Positions 1-6,402 are shown, counted from the first letter of the stretch. The stretch: DNA of 7,887 bases from Bacteroidia bacterium (GCA_030425715.1 JAUIAA010000097.1:1-7887), one strand, 5' to 3'. Made by a program: numbers and translations. The notes: generated from the letters alone by a model not told the origin.

Positions 1-1030
1 CATCTACAATACCTTGTGCCACACGGTCGCAACGTACAATTCCACCAAAAATATTTACCAAAATAGCCTTTACTGCTGGGTCTTTTAAAATAATTCTAAA
101 CCCTGCCTCTACACGCTCTGCATCTGCGGTTCCTCCAACATCTAAAAAGTTAGCTGGTTCTCCGCCCGATTGCTTGATCAAATCCATCGTACCCATTGCC
201 AGTCCAGCTCCGTTTACCATACAACCTACATTACCATCAAGATCTACATAGTTTAAACCTACTGCATTTGCTTCTACCTCGATTGGATTTTCCTCACGTA
301 AATCTCTTAAATCTACATAATCTTTATGGCGAAACAATGCATTATCGTCTAAAGTAACCTTAGCATCTACCGCTAAAATTTTATCGTCAGATGTTTTTAA
401 TACTGGATTGATTTCAAATAAGGAAGAATCAGAATTTACATAAGCTTTATATAAAGCACTTACAAATTGTACCATTTCTTTTAAAGCTTTACCTGAAAGG
501 CCTAAATTAAAAGCTATTTTTCTTGCCTGAAATGGCAATAAGCCTGTATCAGGGTCAATTTCTTCTGTAAAAATTAAATGTGGTGTTTCTTCTGCTACAG
601 TTTCAATATCCATACCTCCTTCGGTAGAATACATAATCATGTTTTTACCTGTAGCACGATTTAATAAAACCGACATATAATACTCTTCTGGTTCGCTTGC
701 TCCTGGATAATAAACATCTTCGGCAATCAATACCTGATTTACTTTTTTCCCTTCTGGTGGTGTTTGAGGGGTTTTTAACATCATACCAATAATATCTTTT
801 GATATAGATTCTACCTCTGCCAAACTTTTTGCAAGTTTTACTCCTCCGCCTTTTCCTCTACCTCCAGCATGGATTTGTGCTTTAACTACCCACCAGCTAG
901 TACCAGTTTCTGCACCCAATTGCTTGGCTACTTCTACTGCTTTTTTATGATTATCGGCTACCAAGCCTCTTTGAATCTTTACTCCGAAACTATGTAATAT
1001 TTCTTTTCCTTGATATTCGTGTAAATTCAT
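1..1030 (-). CDS. sucC: Succinyl-CoA synthetase (ADP-forming) beta subunit, 3' end missing
   Basis: SucC pairs with SucD to interconvert succinyl-CoA and succinate with formation of ATP or GTP in the cytoplasmic TCA cycle. Reading the minus strand from the ATG at 1030-1028 gives 343 uninterrupted codons before the window edge. It opens with the family N-terminus MNLHEYQGKEIL. K50 and the glycine-rich loop GGRGKGGGV (56-64) belong to the ATP-grasp nucleotide site. EINP (206-209) and D222 fit the Mg-nucleotide ligands. GNVGCMVNGAGLAMGTMD (266-283) and IFGGIVRCD (327-335) mark the C-terminal CoA-ligase domain. The family is usually about 390-400 residues, so roughly 50 are missing off the left edge. 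No frameshift is seen. Its own promoter lies at 1059-1089, divergent from smpB. sucD is not in view. Identification is secure. Confidence 0.97.
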   Translation of the reverse strand, partial: MNLHEYQGKEILHSFGVKIQRGLVADNHKKAVEVAKQLGAETGTSWWVVKAQIHAGGRGKGGGVKLAKSLAEVESISKDIIGMMLKTPQTPPEGKKVNQVLIAEDVYYPGASEPEEYYMSVLLNRATGKNMIMYSTEGGMDIETVAEETPHLIFTEEIDPDTGLLPFQARKIAFNLGLSGKALKEMVQFVSALYKAYVNSDSSLFEINPVLKTSDDKILAVDAKVTLDDNALFRHKDYVDLRDLREENPIEVEANAVGLNYVDLDGNVGCMVNGAGLAMGTMDLIKQSGGEPANFLDVGGTADAERVEAGFRIILKDPAVKAILVNIFGGIVRCDRVAQGIVD

Positions 1031-1058
1031 TAGTTCTTTTTTAGAATTAAAATCGCTA

Positions 1059-1089
1059 CAAAAGTAATTATTTAATTGTGAATGTTAAA
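1059..1089 (-). promoter_or_regulatory. Promoter of sucC (Bacteroidota type)
   Basis: On the minus strand the -7 element TACTTTTG (1066-1059) matches TAnnTTTG exactly. TTTA (1089-1086), a one-base variant of the -33 TTTG, stands 19 bases upstream, within the usual spacing. The -7 box ends 28 bases before the sucC ATG. The sequence match is seen directly; promoter activity is inferred. Confidence 0.65.
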
Positions 1090-1105
1090 CGAAGTAATAC
1101 TAATT

Positions 1106-1136
1106 TTTTAAGTAATAAGACAACTATTTAATTTTG
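1106..1136 (+). promoter_or_regulatory. Promoter of the smpB-ubiA-maf run
   Basis: TAATTTTG at 1129-1136 is an exact TAnnTTTG -7 element. A T-rich tetramer (TTTT, 1106-1109) lies 19 bases upstream in the -33 position, without the expected G. The -7 box ends 52 bases before the smpB ATG. It is back to back with the sucC promoter; the two -33 regions are 16 bases apart and do not overlap. Activity is inferred from the motif. Confidence 0.6.
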
Positions 1137-1188
1137 TAGCAAAAAAACATTTATTGCTTATCATTGAATTAATAGTTAGTTTTGCTCC

Positions 1189-1644
1189 ATGCAGAAAAAC
1201 ATTAACATTCAAAACAAAAAAGCTCGGTTTGAGTATGAAATACTGGATAAGTATGTTGCTGGTATACAGCTTTCTGGAACTGAAATAAAATCTATCCGCG
1301 AAAGCAAAGCCAGAATTACCGAGAGTTTTTGTGAGTTTAATGAAAAAGGAGAATTGTTTGTTATCAATATGTTTATAGAGCAATATACTCATGCTAGTTT
1401 TTACAACCACAAATCTAAAAGTGAGCGAAAACTTTTACTAAACAAACAAGAGCTTAAAAAATTATCTAAAGAAGTTCAAAACGTGGGTTTAACTATTATT
1501 CCTTTAAAGCTATTTATTACCGATAAAGGTTGGGCAAAATTGCAAATAGCACTTTGCAAAGGGAAAAAATTATACGACAAACGGGAAGTGATTAAAGACA
1601 GAGATAACAAAAAAGCCTTGGCAAGACTTAAAAAGAACTATTGA
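1189..1644 (+). CDS. smpB: SsrA-binding protein SmpB
   Basis: SmpB binds tmRNA (SsrA) and delivers it to stalled ribosomes, so that the trapped peptide is tagged for degradation. The 151-residue product has the normal family length. It shows the core signature GTEIKSIR (30-37), the conserved stretch around SERKLLL (78-84), IIPLKLF (103-109) with K117 further on, and KGKKLYDKRE (124-133). It ends in a basic tail (KDRDNKKALARLKKNY), the part that enters the ribosomal decoding centre in known SmpB proteins. The ATG at 1189 is chosen because the next residues, INIQNKKARFEYEI, fit the family N-terminus; no Shine-Dalgarno is seen, as is usual here. Its TGA overlaps the ATG of the following prenyltransferase by one base. 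The ssrA RNA gene is not recognisable in this window. Confidence 0.96.
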   Translation: MQKNINIQNKKARFEYEILDKYVAGIQLSGTEIKSIRESKARITESFCEFNEKGELFVINMFIEQYTHASFYNHKSKSERKLLLNKQELKKLSKEVQNVGLTIIPLKLFITDKGWAKLQIALCKGKKLYDKREVIKDRDNKKALARLKKNY

Positions 1645-2549
1645 TGAAACTAAAGGACTATCTCGTTTTTTTTAGGTGGAAAAACTTACTACTTATCCTG
1701 TTGATACAGATTTTGATAAAATATGTATTTTTTCTAAAATTTGATATCGCCACTACCCTAACCACTGCTGAATTTGTATTATTGGCTGTGTCTATTTTAT
1801 GCATTAGCATTGCAGGTTATATTATTAATGATATTGAAGATGTTACAGCCGATAAAATTAACAAACCCAATAAAGTATTTATTGGCAACAAAATAACCTT
1901 AAAAAGAGCCAACGACTTATATATCGCTTTTAATTCAGTAGGTTTTATTGCAGGTATGTATTTGTCATTTTTAATTGATAAAATATCTTATTTTGCTATT
2001 TTTTTAATCGCATCTTTACTACTCTATAGCTATGCCAACAGATTGAAAAAGAAACTTATTATAGGCAATTTAGCTATTGCTTTTCTATCATTTCTTTGTA
2101 TATTATTGGTGCCTATATACGATATAGTTACTGCTACTAACAGTTATAATAAAGAGCAACAAATAGCTGTTTTTCAAGTGGTTTTGATTTTTTCAATATT
2201 TTCTTTTTTACTAACGTTGATTAGAGAAATAATAAAAGATATAGAAGATATGGAAGGAGATAGAAAAATTGGAGCAAAAACCATTTCATTGGTTTGGGGA
2301 GTAAGATCTGCCAAACAAATTGTAATATTTTTAAGTGTAATATTTATAGGTAGTTTATTGTACTTTGCCTACCTCTTAAGGTTAGCACATTTAACTGCTA
2401 GTATTTATTTCATAGTTTCCTGTGTTATTCCTTTAATTTATACTGTAGTGCTTGTTTCTAAATCAAAAACAAAAAAGGAATTCCATAAGATTAGTAATCT
2501 ACTTAAAATGATTATGTTACTCGGTATTTTAGCTTTTATTATTTATTAA
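1644..2549 (+). CDS. UbiA-family membrane prenyltransferase
   Basis: This is an integral-membrane enzyme of the UbiA superfamily, which moves a polyprenyl chain from its diphosphate to an acceptor. Both Asp-rich motifs are present: NDIEDVTAD at 62-70 and KDIEDMEGD at 198-206, the Mg-diphosphate sites of the family. The rest of the 301 residues is mostly hydrophobic, with about eight or nine membrane segments. The acceptor cannot be read from sequence. From memory, flavobacterial relatives are often labelled geranylgeranylglycerol-phosphate geranylgeranyltransferase-like, but a quinone or other lipid acceptor is equally possible. The ATG at 1644 overlaps the smpB stop (TGATG), suggesting translational coupling. 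The TTG at 1641 would add one residue and is less likely. The maf start follows after one base. Confidence 0.88.
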   Translation: MKLKDYLVFFRWKNLLLILLIQILIKYVFFLKFDIATTLTTAEFVLLAVSILCISIAGYIINDIEDVTADKINKPNKVFIGNKITLKRANDLYIAFNSVGFIAGMYLSFLIDKISYFAIFLIASLLLYSYANRLKKKLIIGNLAIAFLSFLCILLVPIYDIVTATNSYNKEQQIAVFQVVLIFSIFSFLLTLIREIIKDIEDMEGDRKIGAKTISLVWGVRSAKQIVIFLSVIFIGSLLYFAYLLRLAHLTASIYFIVSCVIPLIYTVVLVSKSKTKKEFHKISNLLKMIMLLGILAFIIY

Positions 2550-2550
2550 T

Positions 2551-3141
2551 ATGTGGAAAGAAAAGCTAAAAGGAAGAAAAGTTATTTTAGCCTCTGCATC
2601 GCCTAGAAGGCAAAACTTTTTAAAAGAGTTAAATATTCCATTTGAAGTGCGGTTAAAGGAGATTGAGGAAATTTTTCCAACTAATTTAAAAGGAGCCGAA
2701 ATTACCGATTATTTGGCTGCTTTGAAGGCTCAACCTTTTCTTGACGAATTGGCCTCTAACGAGTTATTAATTACCTCAGACACTATCGTTTGGTTAGATA
2801 ATAAAGCCATAGGCAAGCCCAAAAACAAACAAGAAGCTATGGGCATGCTACAGCAATTGTCGGGAAAAATGCACGAAGTAATCACTTCGTTTTGCATTTC
2901 TTACCAAGGTAAAAAAATTATTAAAAACCAAACAACCAAAGTGTATTTTGGTCATTTAACTCATAAAGAAATACAATATTATATTGACCATTACCAGCCT
3001 TATGACAAAGCAGGAAGTTATGGCATACAAGAGTGGATAGGTTATATTGGTATTGAAAAAATAGAAGGAAGTTTTTACAATGTAATGGGTTTTCCGGTAA
3101 AAATATTTTACGAAAGTTTATTGGGAATATTAGCGGATTAA
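2551..3141 (+). CDS. maf: Maf-family nucleotide pyrophosphatase
   Basis: Maf proteins hydrolyse non-canonical or excess nucleoside triphosphates (dTTP, UTP and modified forms) to monophosphate and pyrophosphate in the cytoplasm. The 196-residue product is normal in length. It carries the N-terminal phosphate-binding signature ASASPRR (14-20), SDTIV with the catalytic-type Asp77, GKP (88-90), and the late motif DKAGSYGIQE (152-161), close to the DKAGAYGIQ of dTTP/UTP-type Maf proteins. EGSFYNVMGFP (172-182) closes the fold. The serine in place of alanine in the late motif is a mild substitution. The ATG is one base after the stop of the prenyltransferase, so it should be cotranscribed and probably coupled. 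It is the last gene of the run. The substrate class is inferred from motifs. Confidence 0.93.
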   Translation: MWKEKLKGRKVILASASPRRQNFLKELNIPFEVRLKEIEEIFPTNLKGAEITDYLAALKAQPFLDELASNELLITSDTIVWLDNKAIGKPKNKQEAMGMLQQLSGKMHEVITSFCISYQGKKIIKNQTTKVYFGHLTHKEIQYYIDHYQPYDKAGSYGIQEWIGYIGIEKIEGSFYNVMGFPVKIFYESLLGILAD

Positions 3142-3164
3142 AAATGTGCAAAGAATTTTTAAAA

Positions 3165-3203
3165 TGCTGCAAATACTTCTATTAAATTCCTATTTTTGCA
3201 GCA
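3165..3203. repeat. Inverted repeat around the transketolase promoter
   Basis: TGCTGCAAA (3165-3173) and TTTGCAGCA (3195-3203) are perfect 9-base inverted arms separated by 21 bases. The right arm overlaps the end of the -7 element (TATTTTTG, 3191-3198) and the bases just after it. The repeat is followed on the plus strand by an A-run, not a T-run, so it does not look like a terminator for maf. An operator is one reading; chance in AT-rich DNA is another, though the arms contain GC pairs. Confidence 0.45.
3191..3198 (+). promoter_or_regulatory. -7 element of the transketolase promoter
   Basis: TATTTTTG is an exact TAnnTTTG match, ending 56 bases before the ATG at 3255. I see no good -33 TTTG at 17-23 bases upstream. 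In the leader, AAAACCA (3220-3226) can pair with TGG and TTTT (3233-3240) across one bulged G, giving a weak hairpin before the start codon. Confidence 0.55.
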
Positions 3204-3254
3204 CTAAAAAAAATATATAAAAACCAGCATATTGGGTTTTCAAAGTTATTTACA

Positions 3255-4208
3255 ATGAAAAAATACACATTTACAGAAAAGAAGGATACTAGATCGGGAT
3301 TTGGAGCAGGATTGACAGAATTGGGAAGAACCAACCCTAATGTGGTAGCACTTTGTGCAGATTTAGTGGGTTCTTTAAAAATGGATCAATTTATTGAAGA
3401 AAATCCAGAAAGGTTTTTTCAAATTGGAATTGCAGAAGCAAATATGATGGGGATTGCTGCAGGGTTAACCATTGGGGGGAAAATTCCATTCACTGGTACC
3501 TTTGCCAACTTCTCTACGGGTAGGGTTTACGACCAAATTAGACAATCAATAGCTTATTCTGATAAAAATGTAAAAATATGTGCCTCACATGCCGGTTTGA
3601 CCTTAGGGGAAGATGGAGCTACACATCAAATTTTAGAAGATATAGGTTTGATGAAAATGTTGCCTGGTATGGTAGTAATCAATCCATGTGATTATAACCA
3701 AACCAAGGCTGCAACTATTGCTATAGCAGACTATGAAGGTCCGGTTTACTTGCGTTTTGGTAGACCAGCGGTACCAATTTTTACACCAGCCGACCAAAAA
3801 TTTGAAATTGGTAAAGCCATTCAATTTACAGAGGGTACAGACGTGACCATTATTGCAACTGGCCATTTGGTTTGGGAAGCCTTACAAGCCTCAGAGCAAT
3901 TAGATGCGATGGGTATTAGTGCTGAAGTAATTAATATTCACACCATTAAACCATTAGATGAAGAGGCAATATTAAATTCTGTTGCCAAAACCAAATGCGT
4001 AGTTACCGCAGAAGAACACAATTTTTTAGGGGGACTAGGTGAAAGCGTGGCAAGAACATTAGCTTTAAACAATCCAGCACCGCAAGAATTTGTTGCGGTA
4101 AATGATAGTTTTGGCGAGTCTGGAACTCCTGCACAATTGATGGAGAAATATAAATTAAACGACAAAGCTATTGTGGCTGCTGTAAAAAAAGTAATTGAAA
4201 GAAAATAA
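3255..4208 (+). CDS. Transketolase, C-terminal subunit of a split enzyme
   Basis: Transketolase moves two-carbon ketol units between sugar phosphates in the pentose phosphate pathway, using thiamine diphosphate. This 317-residue protein covers only the pyrimidine-binding and C-terminal domains. Family features are GIAEANM with the catalytic-type Glu61, which contacts the cofactor pyrimidine ring; GTFANFSTGRVYDQIR (81-96); SHAGLTLGEDGATHQ (111-125); and LRFGRP (166-171). VTAEEHN (250-256) begins the last domain. The N-terminal half, which binds the diphosphate through a GDG motif, is absent. It is normally a separate gene of about 280 residues in Bacteroidota and is needed for activity. No such gene lies on either side here: upstream is maf, downstream a barrel protein. 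The gene has its own promoter. 1-Deoxyxylulose-5-phosphate synthase is less likely because of length and motifs. Confidence 0.93.
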   Translation: MKKYTFTEKKDTRSGFGAGLTELGRTNPNVVALCADLVGSLKMDQFIEENPERFFQIGIAEANMMGIAAGLTIGGKIPFTGTFANFSTGRVYDQIRQSIAYSDKNVKICASHAGLTLGEDGATHQILEDIGLMKMLPGMVVINPCDYNQTKAATIAIADYEGPVYLRFGRPAVPIFTPADQKFEIGKAIQFTEGTDVTIIATGHLVWEALQASEQLDAMGISAEVINIHTIKPLDEEAILNSVAKTKCVVTAEEHNFLGGLGESVARTLALNNPAPQEFVAVNDSFGESGTPAQLMEKYKLNDKAIVAAVKKVIERK

Positions 4209-4228
4209 ATAATTAGACTACTTTAGTT

Positions 4229-4831
4229 ATGAAAAAATTAATTCTTTTAGCTATTTGCCTTGTATTTGCAATAGAAACCGATGCACAGATATTAAATTTT
4301 GGAGTAAAGGCCGGGTTAAACTATAATGAAAATGGAGATTTAAAATCTATTGGCGATAGTTTTACAAGGAGTTCTAACGAAGAAATTGGTTACCACTTGG
4401 GGGTGTTTAGTGAAATTAACATACCTATCTTTTATATTCGTCCAGAATTAATGTACACCAAAACCAACAGTAGTTATTTGGTAAACGACAAAAAGAATGA
4501 ATTGACTCTTAAAAAAATTGACATTCCAGTTTTGCTAGGTTTTAAATTTTTAAAATTTGGTAGGGTGTTTGCTGGACCTGCATTCCAATATATCTTAGAC
4601 ACTGATATCTCTAATAATGACTACAAAAATGTTGCTTATGACGATTTTACAGTGGGTCTCCAATTTGGAGCAGGTGTACAATTTGGTAAATTAGGTGCAG
4701 ATATTAGATGGGAAAGAAGCATAAGTAATTCTGAAGCTGCTTTTGTAGAAGATAACCTAATAACCAACGGTTTTAAAGTAGATACAAGAGCCAAGCAGTT
4801 TATATTTAGTGTTTCTTATAGCTTTTTATAA
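4229..4831 (+). CDS. Outer-membrane beta-barrel protein, PorT-like
   Basis: This is a 200-residue exported protein. The signal peptide MKKLILLAICLVFAIETDAQ has a short basic start, a hydrophobic core and a typical Bacteroidota end, with cleavage probably after Ala19. The mature part opens with FGVKAGLNYN, the usual first strand of small PorT-type or OMP_b-brl barrels. It then alternates strands and turns (GVFSEINIPIFYIRPELMY, FKFLKFGRVFAGPAFQYIL, GLQFGAGVQFGKLGADIRWE). It ends in FSVSYSFL, an aromatic-rich terminal strand as needed for insertion into the outer membrane. Eight strands is a reasonable guess. The start is 20 bases after the transketolase stop, so readthrough from that promoter is likely. 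The role is unknown; the name describes the fold only. Confidence 0.85.
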   Translation: MKKLILLAICLVFAIETDAQILNFGVKAGLNYNENGDLKSIGDSFTRSSNEEIGYHLGVFSEINIPIFYIRPELMYTKTNSSYLVNDKKNELTLKKIDIPVLLGFKFLKFGRVFAGPAFQYILDTDISNNDYKNVAYDDFTVGLQFGAGVQFGKLGADIRWERSISNSEAAFVEDNLITNGFKVDTRAKQFIFSVSYSFL

Positions 4832-4842
4832 TATATAATTGA

Positions 4843-4858
4843 ATACTAAAAATAGTAT
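4843..4858 (+). terminator. Possible weak terminator hairpin
   Basis: ATACTA, an AAAA loop, and TAGTAT form a perfect 6-base stem 12 bases after the barrel-protein stop. The stem is AT-rich and no T-run follows, so it is a poor intrinsic terminator. It is the only candidate in this position. Confidence 0.25.
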
Positions 4859-5071
4859 ACTACTATAGTAAAATTCACTTATAAATATTTATGATACCTA
4901 ATGACGGGGTTAAAATAGTTAAGTAAACATATTCTTGCCTTGTCTAAAGTGTTACAAGTTTAAGTGATTTTATATCCTAACTCATTTTATAAATAATACC
5001 ACATTAAACATATTTTAGTTTAAAGTTACAACCTCTCCTTATTTAATAAGTTTTATTAAAAAAAATAGATT

Positions 5072-5079
5072 TATATTCG
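5072..5079 (+). promoter_or_regulatory. Possible -7 element of the NTF2-like gene
   Basis: TATATTCG differs from TAnnTTTG by one base (C for T). It ends 66 bases before the preferred ATG at 5146. No clear -33 TTTG is seen at the usual distance. It is the best candidate in the gap. Confidence 0.35.
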
Positions 5080-5145
5080 TGTACAATTGATGTAACAAAG
5101 GCACGAATGAATCGTCTTGCTTATACAAGTAAAATCATAAAGAAA

Positions 5146-5619
5146 ATGAAAACTTTTAGTTTCTGGTTATTATTCTTTATCCTATGCACAAATTCTGCTT
5201 TTACCCAAAAATTGGATAATCCAAAAACCAAAGCATCGTTACAACTCGAAATCGAAAAAATGGACAGCTTATTTTTCAATGTTGCATTTAACAGGTGCAA
5301 TTTAGAGCTTTATAAAAAAATAATGTCCCCAAATATAGAGTTTTACGATGATCGCTCTGGCTTAAACACCTCTTTTGCAAAAGAAATAGCTTCTTTTAAG
5401 GACAGATGTTCTAGACCTTTTTCTGTGACTAGAAAATTAGTCAGCTCTACCGTACATGTTTTAGGCGATTATGGTGCCATGCAAATGGGTATACATGAAT
5501 TTTATGAGGATGGTAAAAAAGTACAAAGAGGAAAATTTATTACCATCTGGGAAAGGAATGAAGATACTTGGATTATTAAACGTGCAATAAGTTACGATCA
5601 TGAGTCTGTTACAAACTAA
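5146..5619 (+). CDS. Secreted NTF2-like (DUF4440/SnoaL-type) protein
   Basis: The product is a small exported protein with an NTF2-like cone fold. The preferred start at 5146 gives 157 residues beginning MKTFSFWLLFFILCTNSAFTQ, a textbook signal peptide. The in-frame ATG at 5107 would put 13 mostly polar residues in front of it and is less likely. After the signal come a helix (LEIEKMDSLFFNVAFNRCNLELY, about 34-56) and then PNIEFYDDRSGL (62-73), the usual early strand. The sheet GDYGAMQMGIHEFYEDGKKVQRGKFITIWERNEDTWIIKRAISYDH (107-152) ends with the ISYDH tail common in Bacteroidota members. Cys51 and Cys88 could form a disulfide in the periplasm. No catalytic assignment is possible: the fold serves enzymes, binding proteins and immunity-like proteins alike. 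It stands alone between two gaps. Confidence 0.82.
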   Translation: MKTFSFWLLFFILCTNSAFTQKLDNPKTKASLQLEIEKMDSLFFNVAFNRCNLELYKKIMSPNIEFYDDRSGLNTSFAKEIASFKDRCSRPFSVTRKLVSSTVHVLGDYGAMQMGIHEFYEDGKKVQRGKFITIWERNEDTWIIKRAISYDHESVTN

Positions 5620-5658
5620 TTTATTCTTTATATATTACTCTGAAAACCATTATTGTAA

Positions 5659-5913
5659 ATGTTTCTAAGTCATAAGGTTATTCCAGAACATTTTTTTTTA
5701 TGGAGGTGATGACTATTTTGACAAAATGAATACTTTTTTTGGAGTTCATTGATATTGTAGATAGAGGTCGTGGTTACTTGTTTAGAGATTTATTTACTGC
5801 GAAAAGAACAAATATTACAGATAGCGAAGTACGGTTTGAAAATACTTGGGGTTTGCGATGAAGAAATTTGCAATAAAGTAATTAAAGAAGCCTATAAAAA
5901 ATTATACTGCTAA
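5659..5913 (+). pseudogene. Possible remnant of a small gene, frameshifted
   Basis: From ATG 5659 the frame reads MFLSHKVIPEHFF and then stops at 5707-5709. Moving one frame at the T9 run (5691-5699) continues it as YGGDDYFDKMNTFF. A second change at the T7 run (5734-5740) leads to IDIVDRGRGYLFRDLF and on to a TGA at 5859. A third frame is open from 5761 to the TAA at 5911 and contains AKYGLKILGVCDEEICNK (up to about 5877) followed by VIKEAYKKLYC. Both breaks sit in homopolymer T-runs, typical of decay but also of sequencing error. I recognise no family. The DEEICNKVIKEAYKKL part faintly recalls the first helices of a J domain, but it has no HPD motif and that is not enough for a call. Chance open frames remain possible. 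Confidence 0.3.
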
Positions 5914-5935
5914 CACTCCTTTTTTTAATTTTATT

Positions 5936-5943
5936 TATATTTG
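5936..5943 (+). promoter_or_regulatory. -7 element of the mscL promoter
   Basis: TATATTTG is an exact TAnnTTTG match, ending 27 bases before the ATG at 5971. No TTTG is seen at the -33 position. The dyad at 5941-5960 overlaps its last three bases and the expected transcription start. Confidence 0.55.
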
Positions 5944-5960
5944 GTTGTAATAACAACTAA
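5941..5960. repeat. Dyad at the mscL transcription start
   Basis: TTGGTTGT and ACAACTAA are inverted arms around an AATA centre. Seven of eight positions pair by Watson-Crick and one is G-T. The dyad covers the 3' end of the -7 box and the predicted start of transcription, a typical operator position. As RNA only the right arm would be transcribed, so a DNA site is the better reading, if it is functional. Confidence 0.4.
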
Positions 5961-5970
5961 ACCCCAAAAT

Positions 5971-6396
5971 ATGGAAGAATTTAAAAAGTTTATTAGTAAA
6001 GGAAATGTAATGGACATGGCCGTTGGTTTGATTATGGCAACTTACTTTGGCGCGATTATTAAATCTTTGGTAAATGATATTATTATGCCTCCCATTGGAA
6101 AACTGTTAGGTGGTGTAGATTTTGCAGAACTAAAATATGTAATTCAATCTGCCGTTGCAGAAAGTAAAAAAGGCGCAGGTGATGGAGTTGCCGAAGTGGC
6201 TATAAATTACGGTAATTTTATCAATACGATCATTACTTTTTTAATTGTGGCCTTTGCTATTTTTACAGTGGTAAAAGCCTATAATAAAATGAAAGATAGA
6301 ATGACCAAAAAAGAGGAAGAAGCACCTACTACACCTCCTGCCCCAACCAATGAAGAAGTATTGCTTAGCGAAATAAGAGACTTATTAAAAAAATAA
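5971..6396 (+). CDS. mscL: Large-conductance mechanosensitive channel MscL
   Basis: MscL is a homopentameric inner-membrane channel that opens under membrane tension to release solutes during osmotic downshock. The ATG at 5971 gives 141 residues starting MEEFKKFISKGNVMDMAVGL, matching the family N-terminal helix and first membrane helix. Upstream TTG and GTG codons would add residues outside the family pattern and overlap the promoter. NDIIMPPIGKLLGGVDF (35-51) is the conserved end of TM1. The periplasmic loop spans about 52-80. TM2 is about 83-102 (FINTIITFLIVAFAIFTVVK). The C-terminal bundle EEVLLSEIRDLLKK (128-141) matches the E. coli ending closely. TM1 is unusual: where E. coli has IIGAAFG, this protein has IMATYFG. 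It is monocistronic, with its own promoter and terminator. Confidence 0.96.
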   Translation: MEEFKKFISKGNVMDMAVGLIMATYFGAIIKSLVNDIIMPPIGKLLGGVDFAELKYVIQSAVAESKKGAGDGVAEVAINYGNFINTIITFLIVAFAIFTVVKAYNKMKDRMTKKEEEAPTTPPAPTNEEVLLSEIRDLLKK

Positions 6397-6402
6397 TTAT
6401 TT

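Larger units (their letters stand above)
4832..5106. other. Non-coding gap after the barrel gene
   Basis: These 275 bases are very AT-rich and hold no frame I would call a gene. They contain the weak hairpin at 4843-4858 and two short palindromes, TACTATAGTA (4861-4870) and ATAAATATTTAT (4881-4892). Near the right end is a probable promoter for the next gene. No RNA gene is recognisable. Confidence 0.6.
5620..5970. other. Gap with broken reading frames, then the mscL promoter
   Basis: This 351-base stretch has no intact gene. Its middle part (5659-5913) holds several protein-like frames that fit together only with frameshifts and may be a decayed gene. The right end, from about 5914, is AT-rich and holds the mscL promoter and a dyad. 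No terminator hairpin of good quality follows the NTF2-like gene. Confidence 0.5.

Noticed and set aside
1031..1188. Possible tmRNA (ssrA) gene next to smpB
   Set aside because: The gap is too short and too AT-rich, with no tRNA-like end or tag-coding frame.
1108..1410. Antisense open frame over the smpB start
   Set aside because: It lies opposite smpB and its promoter, has no family features and is a shadow of the AT-rich sequence.
2921..3172. Antisense open frame over the end of maf
   Set aside because: It is fully explained by the maf coding sequence on the other strand and has no plausible protein features.
3633..4165. Two antisense open frames inside the transketolase gene
   Set aside because: The plus-strand gene is strongly conserved; the antisense products are low-complexity shadows.
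4219..4226. TACTTTAG as a promoter for the barrel protein
   Set aside because: It has one mismatch at a conserved T and ends two bases before the ATG; readthrough from transketolase explains expression better.
4881..4892. Palindrome ATAAATATTTAT
   Set aside because: Pure A and T palindromes of this length arise easily in DNA of this composition.
4891..4926. Eleven-codon frame MIPNDGVKIVK
   Set aside because: Too short, no promoter or ribosome site, and nothing resembling a known small protein.
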